NCBI GenBank assembly: GCA_007128275.1
Contig: SKXR01000248.1
Coordinates: 1 to 5,856, forward strand
Direction of reading: 5' to 3'
From: Kiritimatiellia bacterium
GTDB lineage: Bacteria > Verrucomicrobiota > Kiritimatiellia > SLAD01
Length of the DNA stretch: 5,856 nt
The position numbers were made by a program, and so were the translations under genes. Positions 1 to 5,796 of this stretch are shown here, piece by piece. Below the pieces are notes generated by a model. It saw nothing but the letters and a program-made list of their open reading frames with translations. It did no database searches and was not told where the DNA came from. Positions within the stretch are counted from its first letter, which is position 1. Every line of letters begins with the position of its first letter.

Positions 1-396
1 ACGGCGCCAGACCTTTTTCTCCCCCTGCTTCGTCTTCTCGTCGAGCATGCGCGCCTTCTGCTTGCGGGAACGGCGCCGTTTCTGGCGTCGGATCTTTTCG
101 CGCGCCTGTTCGCGCGCGCTCTTTTCGCCTTCCACCTTCGCTTCGATTCGCTCGCACAATTCACGGCGCGCAAGGAAACGATTCAGCGCCTGCGAACGCT
201 CGCGCTGGCATTTCACTTCGACGCCCGTCGGCTCGTGCAGGATATACACGCACGAGGAGGTCTTGTTGACTTTCTGACCGCCCTTGCCCGAGCCCCTGAT
301 GAAGCGCTCCACGAGATCCGCCTCGCGGATTCCGAGCCGTTCCATTTGGCGCGTCAAGGCGGCTTCTTTTTCCGGACTGACATTGAAGAGGGGCAT
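1..396 (-). CDS. Release-factor-like ribosome rescue protein (RF-1/GGQ domain only), 3' end outside window
   Basis: Predicted peptidyl-tRNA hydrolase acting on the ribosome, of the short codon-independent release-factor-like family (compare ArfB/YaeJ and mitochondrial C12orf65/MTRFR). It reads 132 codons without a stop and runs off the left edge. Residues 35-48 contain GSGKGGQKVNKTSS, with the catalytic GGQ at 39-41. Residues 59-85 (GVEVKCQRERSQ, then LNRFLARREL) are the usual continuation of the RF-1 domain. From about 101 the tail is strongly basic (KIRRQKRRRSRKQKARM), as expected for a tail that enters the mRNA channel of stalled ribosomes. No codon-recognition domain precedes the GGQ domain: the start ATG at 396 is fixed by an in-frame TAA at 408-406, so the protein is short by nature. 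Family members are about 120-145 residues, so few residues should be missing. No Shine-Dalgarno is visible. It lies 101 bp after the transketolase genes and is probably unrelated to them. The assignment to a rescue factor rather than another RF-1-domain protein rests on length and tail. Confidence 0.88.
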   Translation of the reverse strand, partial: MPLFNVSPEKEAALTRQMERLGIREADLVERFIRGSGKGGQKVNKTSSCVYILHEPTGVEVKCQRERSQALNRFLARRELCERIEAKVEGEKSAREQAREKIRRQKRRRSRKQKARMLDEKTKQGEKKVWRR

Positions 397-404
397 ACGG
401 GAAG

Positions 405-432
405 ATTAAACCCTCGCGCACGAATCGTCCAA
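405..432 (-). promoter_or_regulatory. Possible promoter of the release-factor-like gene, nearly leaderless
   Basis: On the minus strand a -10-like TTTAAT (410-405, five of six matches to TATAAT) lies 16 bp after a weak -35-like TTGGAC (432-427). The ATG at 396 begins only 8 bases after the -10 box, so transcription would start at or within a few bases of the start codon. This fits the absence of a Shine-Dalgarno sequence. It is inferred from the sequence alone, and the -35 is poor. Confidence 0.33.
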
Positions 433-497
433 CTTGATCGTACCGCTCCTTACGCCCCGACCCGGCGATCCATGCCGTCCCGTATGGACTTCGGCGG

Positions 498-1433
498 CTA
501 CAGCACGTTTTTGATCTGATCGAGGATGCCGGGCACGTCCAGACCGGCGTGGGCATGGATGCGATCGCGCCCGCCGTAGACATAGGAATTCTCGTATCCC
601 TGCGCGAACGTCAATCCCACGCGCTTGACGGGGACCGATACGCCATGCGTGTTCAGCAATTCCAACAGGTAGGAGCCGATACCGCCCGGCAGGTAATGCT
701 CTTCAAGAGTAATGAGACACGGACAACCGGACAGCGCACTTACCAGCGCCTTCTCGTCCGGCGGCAAGGTAAACAGGTCAATGACGCCCAGCTTCTTCCC
801 CTTGGCCGCCAGCTCATCCGCCACCTCCAAGGCGCGGTGCGTCATAATACCCGTCGACAACAGATACCCATCAGGCCCGTCGCGCAACACGGCGAATCCC
901 TTGGAGATGTCCACATCTGGCTTGTGCAGGTCCGGCAGCGTCTTGCGCTCGAGTCGCACGTAGTTGGCATGCTCCTGCGCGCAGGAGATATCCGCGAAAC
1001 GCGCGGCCAGAACGGAATCGCTGGCGCTGTGAATCGTCAGGTTCGGAAACGCGCGCATGACCGCCACGTCTTCCAGGCTGTGATGCGTCGACCCGGAGTC
1101 CTCGTAGCTGTAGCCCGCACCGACGCCCACAATGGTGACCGGGATGTCCATGACACTCAACTCGACACGGATCAATTCGATCACGCGCAAGGTGGCAAAG
1201 TTCGAGATCGCATAGAAGAACGGTCGCTTACCTTCCAGCGCCAGGCCCGCCGCCACCAGCAAACCGTTCTGTTCGGAAATCCCCGCGTTGAGATACTGAC
1301 CGGGCAGATCGCGCCGGATACGGTCCATCGCCGGCGCGCCCATATCCGCGGCAATCACGACGATATCGCGATCTTCGCAGGCCAGATCGTACAACCGCTC
1401 CCAGAACGCGTCGCGCTGACTAATCGCGGCCAT
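498..1433 (-). CDS. Transketolase, C-terminal (pyrimidine-binding) subunit
   Basis: Second half of a split thiamine-diphosphate transketolase (311 aa). It should pair with the N-terminal subunit encoded just upstream to move two-carbon ketol units between sugar phosphates in the cytoplasm. The Transket_pyr domain fills about residues 5-165. AGISEQ at 50-55 carries the conserved Glu54 that activates the ThDP aminopyrimidine ring, and STHHSLEDVAVMRAFPN at 115-131 is the family signature. The transketolase C domain follows (about 185-300), with LITLEEHYLPGGIGS typical of it. The start is set at 1433 rather than the more upstream ATG at 1478: it has a good AGGAG (1446-1442) 8 nt upstream, and the 15 extra residues look non-conserved. 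The gene overlaps the end of the N-subunit gene by 14 bp, which implies translational coupling. Split transketolases serve central carbon metabolism, apulose and sulfosugar breakdown, and glycan loci; the substrate cannot be read from the sequence. Confidence 0.93.
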   Translation of the reverse strand: MAAISQRDAFWERLYDLACEDRDIVVIAADMGAPAMDRIRRDLPGQYLNAGISEQNGLLVAAGLALEGKRPFFYAISNFATLRVIELIRVELSVMDIPVTIVGVGAGYSYEDSGSTHHSLEDVAVMRAFPNLTIHSASDSVLAARFADISCAQEHANYVRLERKTLPDLHKPDVDISKGFAVLRDGPDGYLLSTGIMTHRALEVADELAAKGKKLGVIDLFTLPPDEKALVSALSGCPCLITLEEHYLPGGIGSYLLELLNTHGVSVPVKRVGLTFAQGYENSYVYGGRDRIHAHAGLDVPGILDQIKNVL

Positions 1434-2250
1434 GCTCGAAACTCCTCTCCAACTGCTCCATCGCGCGCTTTGCCTCATCGCCGGTCGGTGCCGTCCCGTG
1501 CCACAATGGCACGCAAGCCATCAGGTCGACGCCGGCGCCCTTGACTGTATCGGCGATCACGACCAGCGGCTGCGTGCTCGGTCGTGAACGAATTCCTTTC
1601 AGCGCGCCCAGGATTTCATTGATCGAATGCCCGTCCACACGGCAGACGTTCCATCCGAACGACGCCCATTTTTCTTCCAGTGGTTCCAGCGCCAACGAGC
1701 TTTCGGTAAAATCGAGCGTGCACTGATAATTCCGGTCCACGATTGCCACGAGATTGTTCAGGCGATTGTGCGCGGCGAAAATAGCTGTTTCCCAGATGGA
1801 GCCCTCGTAGAGTTCTCCGTCACCGAGCAGGGTGAAGACGAGATGATGGGTCCGGTCCATCTTGGCCGCCTGCGCCATCCCGGCGGCGATGCCGAATCCG
1901 TGTCCGAGCGAGCCGCAGGTAATCTCCGCGCCGGGCACACTTTTCTGGAGATGCACCCCGAACGGGCCGTCGGTTTGCGCAAACTTCTTGAGCTCGCTCT
2001 TTTCGTAATAGCCGAGATCGGCCAGTACCGTGTAGAGCATCGGGCTGGCCTGCGCCTTGCTCAAAAGGAAACGATCGCGATCCGGCCAGTCCGGTCGCTT
2101 CGGATCGAAGCGCAACACGTCACCGTAGAACAGGGCCGTAAGGATCTCCGCGCAGGAAAGGGAACTGCTTACGTGGCCGGTCCCGGCGTCGATGCAGGTC
2201 TTGAGCATCGCACGCTTCAGTTCATTGCATTTGTCTCTAAGTGGGGACAT
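1420..2250 (-). CDS. Transketolase, N-terminal (ThDP diphosphate-binding) subunit
   Basis: First half of the split transketolase (276 aa, usual size for the separate N subunit), PF00456-like throughout. GTGHVSSSLS at 23-32 carries the conserved His26, corresponding to the GHPG-type motif. CGSLGHGFGIAAGMA at 112-126 matches the usual GSLGQGL segment. The ThDP/metal motif begins GDGE at 143-146 and ends at DRN (172-174), giving Asp144 and Asn174 as expected metal ligands. The segment that is normally SKGHA reads SKAQASP (64-70), so a conserved His is Gln here (see findings). A GGAG at 2259-2256, 5 nt before the ATG, supports the start. A promoter-like site lies just upstream, so the two subunit genes may form their own transcription unit. 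The reaction class is secure; the donor and acceptor sugars are unknown. The neighbouring B12 radical SAM and NUDIX genes favour an accessory sugar pathway. Confidence 0.93.
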   Translation of the reverse strand: MSPLRDKCNELKRAMLKTCIDAGTGHVSSSLSCAEILTALFYGDVLRFDPKRPDWPDRDRFLLSKAQASPMLYTVLADLGYYEKSELKKFAQTDGPFGVHLQKSVPGAEITCGSLGHGFGIAAGMAQAAKMDRTHHLVFTLLGDGELYEGSIWETAIFAAHNRLNNLVAIVDRNYQCTLDFTESSLALEPLEEKWASFGWNVCRVDGHSINEILGALKGIRSRPSTQPLVVIADTVKGAGVDLMACVPLWHGTAPTGDEAKRAMEQLERSFEHGRD

Positions 2251-2277
2251 CGGTACTCCAGACTCATTGAAACGGCG

Positions 2278-2306
2278 ATCATCCTACGCGGACACCGGAC
2301 TGTCAA
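2278..2306 (-). promoter_or_regulatory. Sigma70-type promoter candidate for the transketolase gene pair
   Basis: In the 65-bp gap between the NUDIX stop and the transketolase start, the minus strand has a perfect -35 TTGACA (2306-2301), a 17-bp spacer and GATGAT (2283-2278, four of six matches to TATAAT). Transcription would start near 2271, leaving a leader of about 20 nt that contains the GGAG. The perfect -35 and ideal spacing are seen directly; activity is inferred. Confidence 0.5.
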
Positions 2307-2315
2307 CGTTCTTCC

Positions 2316-2801
2316 CTAATCCAACATCCCGCGGTGTCCGTCCAGATAATCACGGAGCGGCGTGCGGATCGGCGGGCAAAGCCGGTTATGCGGCAAGCGG
2401 GCCGGCTCGAAAAACTCCAACCGCTCGCTTTCGTGACTGTGCGTCAGGGTTCCGACCGGATTCCGTGCCTCCATCACAATATCAATCAATTGCACCACAT
2501 CCCCGTTGTCCGGGAACGTGACCACACGTCCTTCCTCCACGCGCGAATAGATCCCGACCAAGCCGACGATCTCAACCGCCAATCCCGTTTCCTCGCGCAC
2601 TTCGCGCAGGCCCGCCTCAACCAACGACTCGCCCGGCTCAATGCGACCGCCCGGAAGGCCCCACAGCCCCGAGTCCGAGCGCTTCTCCAGCAAGATCCGA
2701 CCGCGCTCGTCCAGGACAATGACCGCTGTCCCGGCGCGCACCACCGCGTCCGGATTCGGCAAGGGGGAATACATATCAAAACCCGGCTTTTCCATGTTCA
2801 T
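2316..2801 (-). CDS. NUDIX hydrolase
   Basis: Cytoplasmic hydrolase of nucleoside diphosphates linked to another moiety, about 161 aa. The NUDIX box is complete: Gly52, Glu58, Arg66-Glu67, Glu70-Glu71 and Gly73, with GGRIEPGES at 51-59 and REVREETGL at 66-74. LLEKRSDSGLWGLPGG just before it is typical of the fold. The C-terminal part (about 90-161) is the normal remainder of a small NUDIX domain. The frame is open up to 3077, but that extension overlaps the radical SAM gene and reads through a hairpin repeat (residues such as LPSLEGTEGWVDD), so it is probably not translated. ATG 2801 has a weak GGA about 6 nt upstream; 2795 and 2825 are alternatives. The substrate is undetermined: ADP-ribose-type compounds, NDP-sugars and oxidised nucleotides are all possible. 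It lies between the radical SAM and transketolase genes, so a link to nucleotide-sugar metabolism is reasonable but unproven. Confidence 0.9.
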   Translation of the reverse strand: MNMEKPGFDMYSPLPNPDAVVRAGTAVIVLDERGRILLEKRSDSGLWGLPGGRIEPGESLVEAGLREVREETGLAVEIVGLVGIYSRVEEGRVVTFPDNGDVVQLIDIVMEARNPVGTLTHSHESERLEFFEPARLPHNRLCPPIRTPLRDYLDGHRGMLD

Positions 2802-2831
2802 ATTGTTTCCGTCTCTTCTCTGCATATCGTC

Positions 2832-2930
2832 AACCCACCCCTCGGTCCCCTCCAAGGAGGGGAGGTGTTCTTTCTTCTCTACTCTGAGTCCGTTTCCCTG
2901 CTCACTATCCCCTCCTCTGGAGGGGTTCCG
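2832..2930. repeat. Paired GC-hairpin repeat, REP/BIME-like
   Basis: Two short palindromes built from the same 7-bp arms lie about 62 bp apart. The first is CCCCTCC-AA-GGAGGGG (2847-2862, extended one pair by T2846/A2863). The second is CCCCTCC-TCT-GGAGGGG (2909-2925). The first is flanked by AACCCACCCCTCGG (2832-2845) and AGGTG, the second by TTCCGG. The spacer is pyrimidine-rich on the plus strand. No T-run follows either hairpin on the minus strand, so they are not classic intrinsic terminators. The arrangement resembles the intergenic paired-palindrome repeats that RAYT-type transposases spread in many genomes. Copy number cannot be judged from one window. Confidence 0.6.
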
Positions 2931-3009
2931 GCCACCTAAGCGAAGCGCATGGTGACCGGCGGGGCGGGTTGGATTGGATTTCGCCGCATTGGCTCTATCT
3001 GAATCCGTA

Positions 3010-4503
3010 TCACACCGCGGTTTCGCTCGGATAATTGCGGGGAATAGGGATGGAATAGATTTCCTGGATATAGGCAACGATTTCCGGCCCGAACTTCTTT
3101 TCCATCATTCGCAAATATTCCGGTCGCGCAAAATATTCCTGAACCTTCTCGTCGCGGAAACGCAGGATCTCGTGTGGCTTCAGATGCTCCGTCGACAAGG
3201 GCCACGCGTCAGGCGAGAAATGGCCGTATCCGGACCAGGTCGGAGGCAACGCAATCCCCTCTTTCAACGCCTGCTCATGCAACGCCGTGCCGGGATAGGC
3301 CATCGCACAATAGAAGTTTGCCCATTCAAAATTGTATTCCACCGCCATGTCATACGACATCTGCATGGCCTCATAATCGTCGCCGGGCAACCCGAAAATG
3401 AAGTTGCCGAGAATGTTGATGCCCGCTTCCTGCGTCCAGTGCAGGGCTTCGTGTATGGATTGTTCGCGCGATCCCTTGTCCACCCCCACGCGCACCCGCT
3501 CGCTGGCTGATTCGATGCCGTATACCAGCCAATTGATCCCCGCCCGCTTCATCTTATGCAGAATATCGATGTGCTTGATCGATTCCACGCGCGCATAGGC
3601 CCACATGTTGAGGTCGTAGCCGCGCTCGATGATCATGTCGCAGATTTGTTCGGCCAGATCGAGCCGGATAGTGAAGACGTTGTCGAGCAGGCGAATCGTG
3701 CGCACCCCGTGCTCGTGGACCAGATAATCGATCTCGTCGAGCACCTTCTCCGGCGAACGCGGCCGGAAGTTCGAACCGCCCGCCACGACGTTGACGCTAC
3801 AGAACGTGCAACCGTAGGGACACCCGTAATTCGTGGCGAGCGTGGCGTACGGCGAGCGTTTGCTCAAGTCGTCGAAACACTGCCAGATATGCGCGCGATA
3901 CTTGTGCGGCGGAATCAGGTCCCAAGCCGTCATGGGAAGTTCATCCACGTTACGGAATAGCGGCGCGCGCACGCTGCGCACCACGTCGTTCCCGTACCGG
4001 GCCCAGACCCCGACAATCTGGTTCTCCTCCAGACGCGTTGCCCAGCCCTTTTCTTTGAGGTGTTGCAGCAACTCGATGACAGGCGTAAAGGCTTCGCCCT
4101 CGCAAATCAGGTCGGCGCCCTCGTTCCGAAGCATCTGCTCCGGATAGGCCGTCGGCACCACGCCCTCCAACATGATCGGCACGGTATTCCCCTGCTCGCG
4201 CAGCCGGGTCAACAGCTCGCTCGCCGCCGCCATCTTGGTGACATCGCCGGAATTGACGTGGTCCGTGCAAACGATCGCAACGCGCGGATCGATTTCGCGA
4301 ATCCGCTGTGCGGTTTGCGCCGCGTCGAGATTATCGGCGTCGGCGTCCAGGATGTCCACGGTGTAGCCCTGTTCCCGGACATACGCCGCCGTCAATCCGG
4401 CCTGCACGGGAGGCGTGATGGCGGCGATATCCGACGCCAACGTCCCATACGCACGCGCACGGTTATTCGGAAATACCAGCAGTAAATCTAGACGATCAGA
4501 CAT
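3010..4503 (-). CDS. B12-binding-domain radical SAM enzyme
   Basis: Predicted cobalamin-dependent radical SAM protein (497 aa, a normal size for BchE-like class B enzymes), using a [4Fe-4S] cluster and SAM to generate a 5'-deoxyadenosyl radical. Residues 1-150 look like a B12-binding Rossmann domain: DLLLVFPNN near the start and GADLICEGEAFTPVIELLQHL-type sequence at 129-149, which is typical of this group. The canonical DxHxxG cobalamin-ligand motif is absent, as in many radical SAM relatives. The cluster motif is CPYGCTFC (Cys228, Cys232, Cys235), followed by a TIM-barrel core with LLDNVF (272-277) and the SAM-contacting YGIESASERV (328-337). The C-terminal 100 residues are family-specific. 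Start ATG 4503 has only a weak GAAAG upstream. The ATPase gene ends 40 bp upstream. Members methylate unactivated carbons, rearrange rings or form C-C bonds; the substrate here is unknown. Neighbouring sugar-type genes suggest a carbohydrate intermediate, by inference only. Confidence 0.9.
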   Translation of the reverse strand: MSDRLDLLLVFPNNRARAYGTLASDIAAITPPVQAGLTAAYVREQGYTVDILDADADNLDAAQTAQRIREIDPRVAIVCTDHVNSGDVTKMAAASELLTRLREQGNTVPIMLEGVVPTAYPEQMLRNEGADLICEGEAFTPVIELLQHLKEKGWATRLEENQIVGVWARYGNDVVRSVRAPLFRNVDELPMTAWDLIPPHKYRAHIWQCFDDLSKRSPYATLATNYGCPYGCTFCSVNVVAGGSNFRPRSPEKVLDEIDYLVHEHGVRTIRLLDNVFTIRLDLAEQICDMIIERGYDLNMWAYARVESIKHIDILHKMKRAGINWLVYGIESASERVRVGVDKGSREQSIHEALHWTQEAGINILGNFIFGLPGDDYEAMQMSYDMAVEYNFEWANFYCAMAYPGTALHEQALKEGIALPPTWSGYGHFSPDAWPLSTEHLKPHEILRFRDEKVQEYFARPEYLRMMEKKFGPEIVAYIQEIYSIPIPRNYPSETAV

Positions 4504-4543
4504 TTGATGTGACTTTCTTAACCGGCTTCAATGAACCATCTTT

Positions 4544-5683
4544 TCATTCTGCACCTTCGATTAAGGAAATCAATGGTTTAGCGATATAACCAGGCTCCGG
4601 TGTGAATTCGCGTGTTCCGGGATAGATCATCCATATCTCGTCCAATTCGAGGTCTTCCCGGGCAATTCTCATGGAACGCGTAATCTTTGGCGCATCTTGA
4701 CGTTTGAACTCTATTCCGAGACGCCTTTGATAGGTCGGGAAAAATAAATCCAGTTCCGCCCCGCTATGGACCGCGTAGAAATAGGCGTCATAGGAATGCA
4801 GTATCCTCAACGTTTCCTCAAGGGCAAATCCCTCCCAGGAGGCTCCCAGTTTCGGATGGGTCAACAATTGCGAAGAAGTGCCGATTCCCTGCAGGGCATG
4901 AAAGAGTCCGCTGTCGCGGAAATAGATCTTCGGAGATTTGACCAATCGCTTGCCTACGTTGACATGCCAGGGCAACAGTCGTCGAATCATGAAGGTCTGT
5001 TCAAGCGCATCCAGATAGCTGCGCGCCGTGTTCGGCGCAATCCCGAGCGCGCTCGCCACCTCGCTGCCGTTCCAGATCTGTGCATGATAATGGGAGAGCA
5101 TAGTCCAAAAGCGCCCCATCGCGGCAGGCGACATACCGAAACCCAACACGCCCAGATCGCGCTCCAGAAAGGTGCGGATGAAGTTTCTTCTCCAAAGCAG
5201 GCTATCCGTTTCTGATTCGGACAAGAAGGATCGGGGGAATCCGCCCCGCAGCCAAAGCGAATCCGTACAATCGAGTCCGGTCTCTCCGAGGGAAAAACCC
5301 GTCATCTCAATGGTTTCCACTCGCCCCGCCAACGATTCCGCCGCTTGACGGGAAAGCTCCGGAGAGGCGCTGCCGAGAATCAAGAACTTCGCGGGGTTAT
5401 CCACCCGATCCGCCAAGACCCGCAGGATGGGGAACAGCTCCGGTTGGCGTTGTGCTTCGTCAACAATGACCAATCCGCGAAGGGATGAGAGCGTACTCAT
5501 CGGCGCCTCCAGCGACGCCGCAACTACGGGATCTTCCAGATCGAAATAGTGAGTCCCCTCCGAGGCGGCTATCTTCTTGGCCAGCGTAGTCTTGCCGACT
5601 TGCCTCGCGCCAAGCAACGCAACCACGGGACTTCGCTTGAGCGCATCTCGCACCCGATATTCATATGCCTTCCGGGATATCAT
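4544..5683 (-). CDS. AAA+ ATPase, AAA_14/DUF4143 family
   Basis: ATP-binding protein of a widespread, poorly characterised family, 379 aa from ATG 5683. An N-terminal P-loop domain has Walker A GARQVGKT at 25-32 and Walker B VIVDEAQRQ at 72-80; GSASPELSR at 104-112 is the sensor region. A helical/winged-helix part follows, with RRNFIRTFLERDL (165-177) and WNGSEVASALGIAPNTARSY, which looks like an HTH. The C-terminal DUF4143 domain contains GAELDLFF (308-315) and GIEFKR (323-328), an E/D...ExK pattern like a PD-(D/E)xK nuclease fold. Start 5683 places the family's usual short lead before the P-loop; ATG 5710 adds nine residues encoded by the repeat at 5684-5720. Neither start has a clear Shine-Dalgarno. 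The gene is complete with no visible lesion. Its function is unknown; such genes are often scattered singly and have been suspected of mobile or toxin-antitoxin-like behaviour. It separates the radical SAM gene from the possible aminotransferase. Confidence 0.9.
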   Translation of the reverse strand: MISRKAYEYRVRDALKRSPVVALLGARQVGKTTLAKKIAASEGTHYFDLEDPVVAASLEAPMSTLSSLRGLVIVDEAQRQPELFPILRVLADRVDNPAKFLILGSASPELSRQAAESLAGRVETIEMTGFSLGETGLDCTDSLWLRGGFPRSFLSESETDSLLWRRNFIRTFLERDLGVLGFGMSPAAMGRFWTMLSHYHAQIWNGSEVASALGIAPNTARSYLDALEQTFMIRRLLPWHVNVGKRLVKSPKIYFRDSGLFHALQGIGTSSQLLTHPKLGASWEGFALEETLRILHSYDAYFYAVHSGAELDLFFPTYQRRLGIEFKRQDAPKITRSMRIAREDLELDEIWMIYPGTREFTPEPGYIAKPLISLIEGAE

Positions 5684-5720
5684 GCTTGAAATCTTGCAAG
5701 TATCTTGCATGTTTTCAAGC
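5684..5720. promoter_or_regulatory. Operator-like inverted plus tandem repeat at the ATPase gene start
   Basis: Perfect 8-bp arms GCTTGAAA (5684-5691) and TTTCAAGC (5713-5720) frame two adjacent 11-bp direct repeats, ATCTTGCAAGT (5691-5701) and ATCTTGCATGT (5702-5712), which differ at one base. CTTGCAAG (5693-5700) is itself a palindrome. The block ends directly against the preferred ATG at 5683 and covers the alternative ATG at 5710. This layout suits a binding site for a regulator, possibly the ATPase itself through its HTH-like segment. The repeats are seen directly; the role is inferred. Confidence 0.45.
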
Positions 5721-5796
5721 TAAATCGGGCTTTTCGGGATAATTGACCAATGGTATTCCTTAGCCTGACACGCGAAACGCCCCCACCACCACCTCC
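5721..5796. other. Intergenic gap upstream of the ATPase gene
   Basis: These 76 bp separate the stop of the right-hand gene from the operator-like repeat. On the minus strand a weak pair, TTGGTC and GATTTA with 18 bp between them, could serve as a promoter for the ATPase, but both boxes are poor. I see no intrinsic terminator. Confidence 0.3.

Noticed and set aside
469..490. Hairpin after the transketolase C gene (arms ATCCAT/ATGGA)
   Set aside because: The stem is only about 5 bp with a 10-nt loop and no T-run, so it is not convincing as a terminator.
161..583. 140-codon minus-strand frame upstream of and overlapping the release-factor-like gene
   Set aside because: It is out of frame with the GGQ-motif protein and overlaps the transketolase C subunit; its sequence is low in recognisable structure. 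The true frame here runs off the window edge.
1434..1478. Upstream start for the transketolase C subunit, adding 15 residues
   Set aside because: The extra residues are not family-like, while ATG 1433 has a well-placed AGGAG.
549..1544. 331-codon open frame on the plus strand
   Set aside because: It lies wholly antisense to the transketolase genes, and its translation shows no domain (many Arg, His and Gln). It is a by-product of the codon bias of the minus-strand genes.
1627..2319. 230-codon open frame on the plus strand
   Set aside because: It is antisense to the transketolase N subunit, whose motifs are unambiguous; it has no recognisable domain.
2846..2925. Intrinsic terminators at the two GC-rich hairpins
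   Set aside because: Neither stem is followed by a T-run on the minus strand, and the same arms occur twice in a repeat-like setting. They may slow polymerase but do not qualify as classic terminators.
2832..2930. CRISPR array
   Set aside because: Only two short palindromes with unlike flanks are present, with no repeat of 24 bp or more and no cas gene.
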